A stretch of 64,000 nt of DNA, from contig NC_087389.1 of NCBI RefSeq assembly GCF_963675165.1, positions 592,001-656,000 of the forward strand. Direction: 5' to 3'. A program made the translations under genes and the position numbers. This DNA is from Halichondria panicea (Eukaryota; Porifera; Demospongiae; Suberitida; Halichondriidae). Positions 63,968 to 64,000 of the stretch are shown here, in pieces; position 1 is the stretch's first letter, and every line of letters begins with the position of its first letter. Under the pieces are notes generated by a model. The model was given only the letters and a program-made list of their open reading frames with translations. It made no database searches and had not been told where the DNA came from.

Positions 63968-64000
63968 GTTCGTATGCCTGCAGGCTATGTATTCATTATA

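Overview
The window reads as nuclear DNA of an early-branching animal, most likely a demosponge. The evidence is compact GT-AG introns, very short gaps between genes, several head-to-head gene pairs, and a metazoan gene set (novel PKC, KLF, SIN1, WASH complex, MATH-BTB, NME7). The organism call is an inference from gene content and genome style; no species-specific marker was seen. No LTR element, retrovirus or Polinton-like sequence was recognised.

Layout, left to right. MAPKAP1/SIN1 (3' part, +, 32-1287) is followed 188 bp later by the spliceosomal G-patch/KOW protein GPKOW (+, 1476-14951), whose long introns hold DNA-transposon fossils and minisatellites. Next come an intronless Krueppel-like factor (+, 15259-16362) and a 2.4 kb gene-poor stretch. 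A REDIC1 (C12orf40) meiotic-crossover homologue (-, 21620-18783) is head to head with the 31-exon WASHC4/SWIP gene (+, 21806-30899). A jacalin-like lectin gene (+, about 31746-32920) starts in mid-domain and is followed by a partial copy of the last WASHC4 exon. A novel-type (delta/theta) protein kinase C (+, 33577-41656) converges on MTMR14 (-, 46409-42077), which is head to head with MED20 (+, 46586-47626).

Histidine ammonia-lyase HAL (-, 51740-47852) and urocanate hydratase UROC1 (+, 52033-56617) catalyse steps 1 and 2 of histidine breakdown and diverge from one 292 bp promoter gap. Then come a secreted DUF2961-type protein (-, 57904-56826), an intronless MATH-BTB gene (+, 58110-59234), an intronless NME7 (+, 59583-60713), TMEM243 (-, 61850-61002) and the 5' part of SUCLG2 (+, 62133-window end).

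The most notable points are the HAL/UROC1 pair, which is a two-gene catabolic cluster in an animal; a GGTGGGGCT plus TCATATGACC promoter module shared by two bidirectional promoters; the MATH-BTB gene bracketed by 36 bp direct repeats; the half-domain lectin gene beside a duplicated WASHC4 terminal exon; a 16-proline tail on SWIP; and three separate tandem duplications that each span a splice junction. Gene models were assembled by eye from splice signals, reading phase and remembered family sequences. Exon sums are whole codons for every model except HAL, where exon 2 is uncertain; the partial and 5'-unresolved genes were not testable this way.
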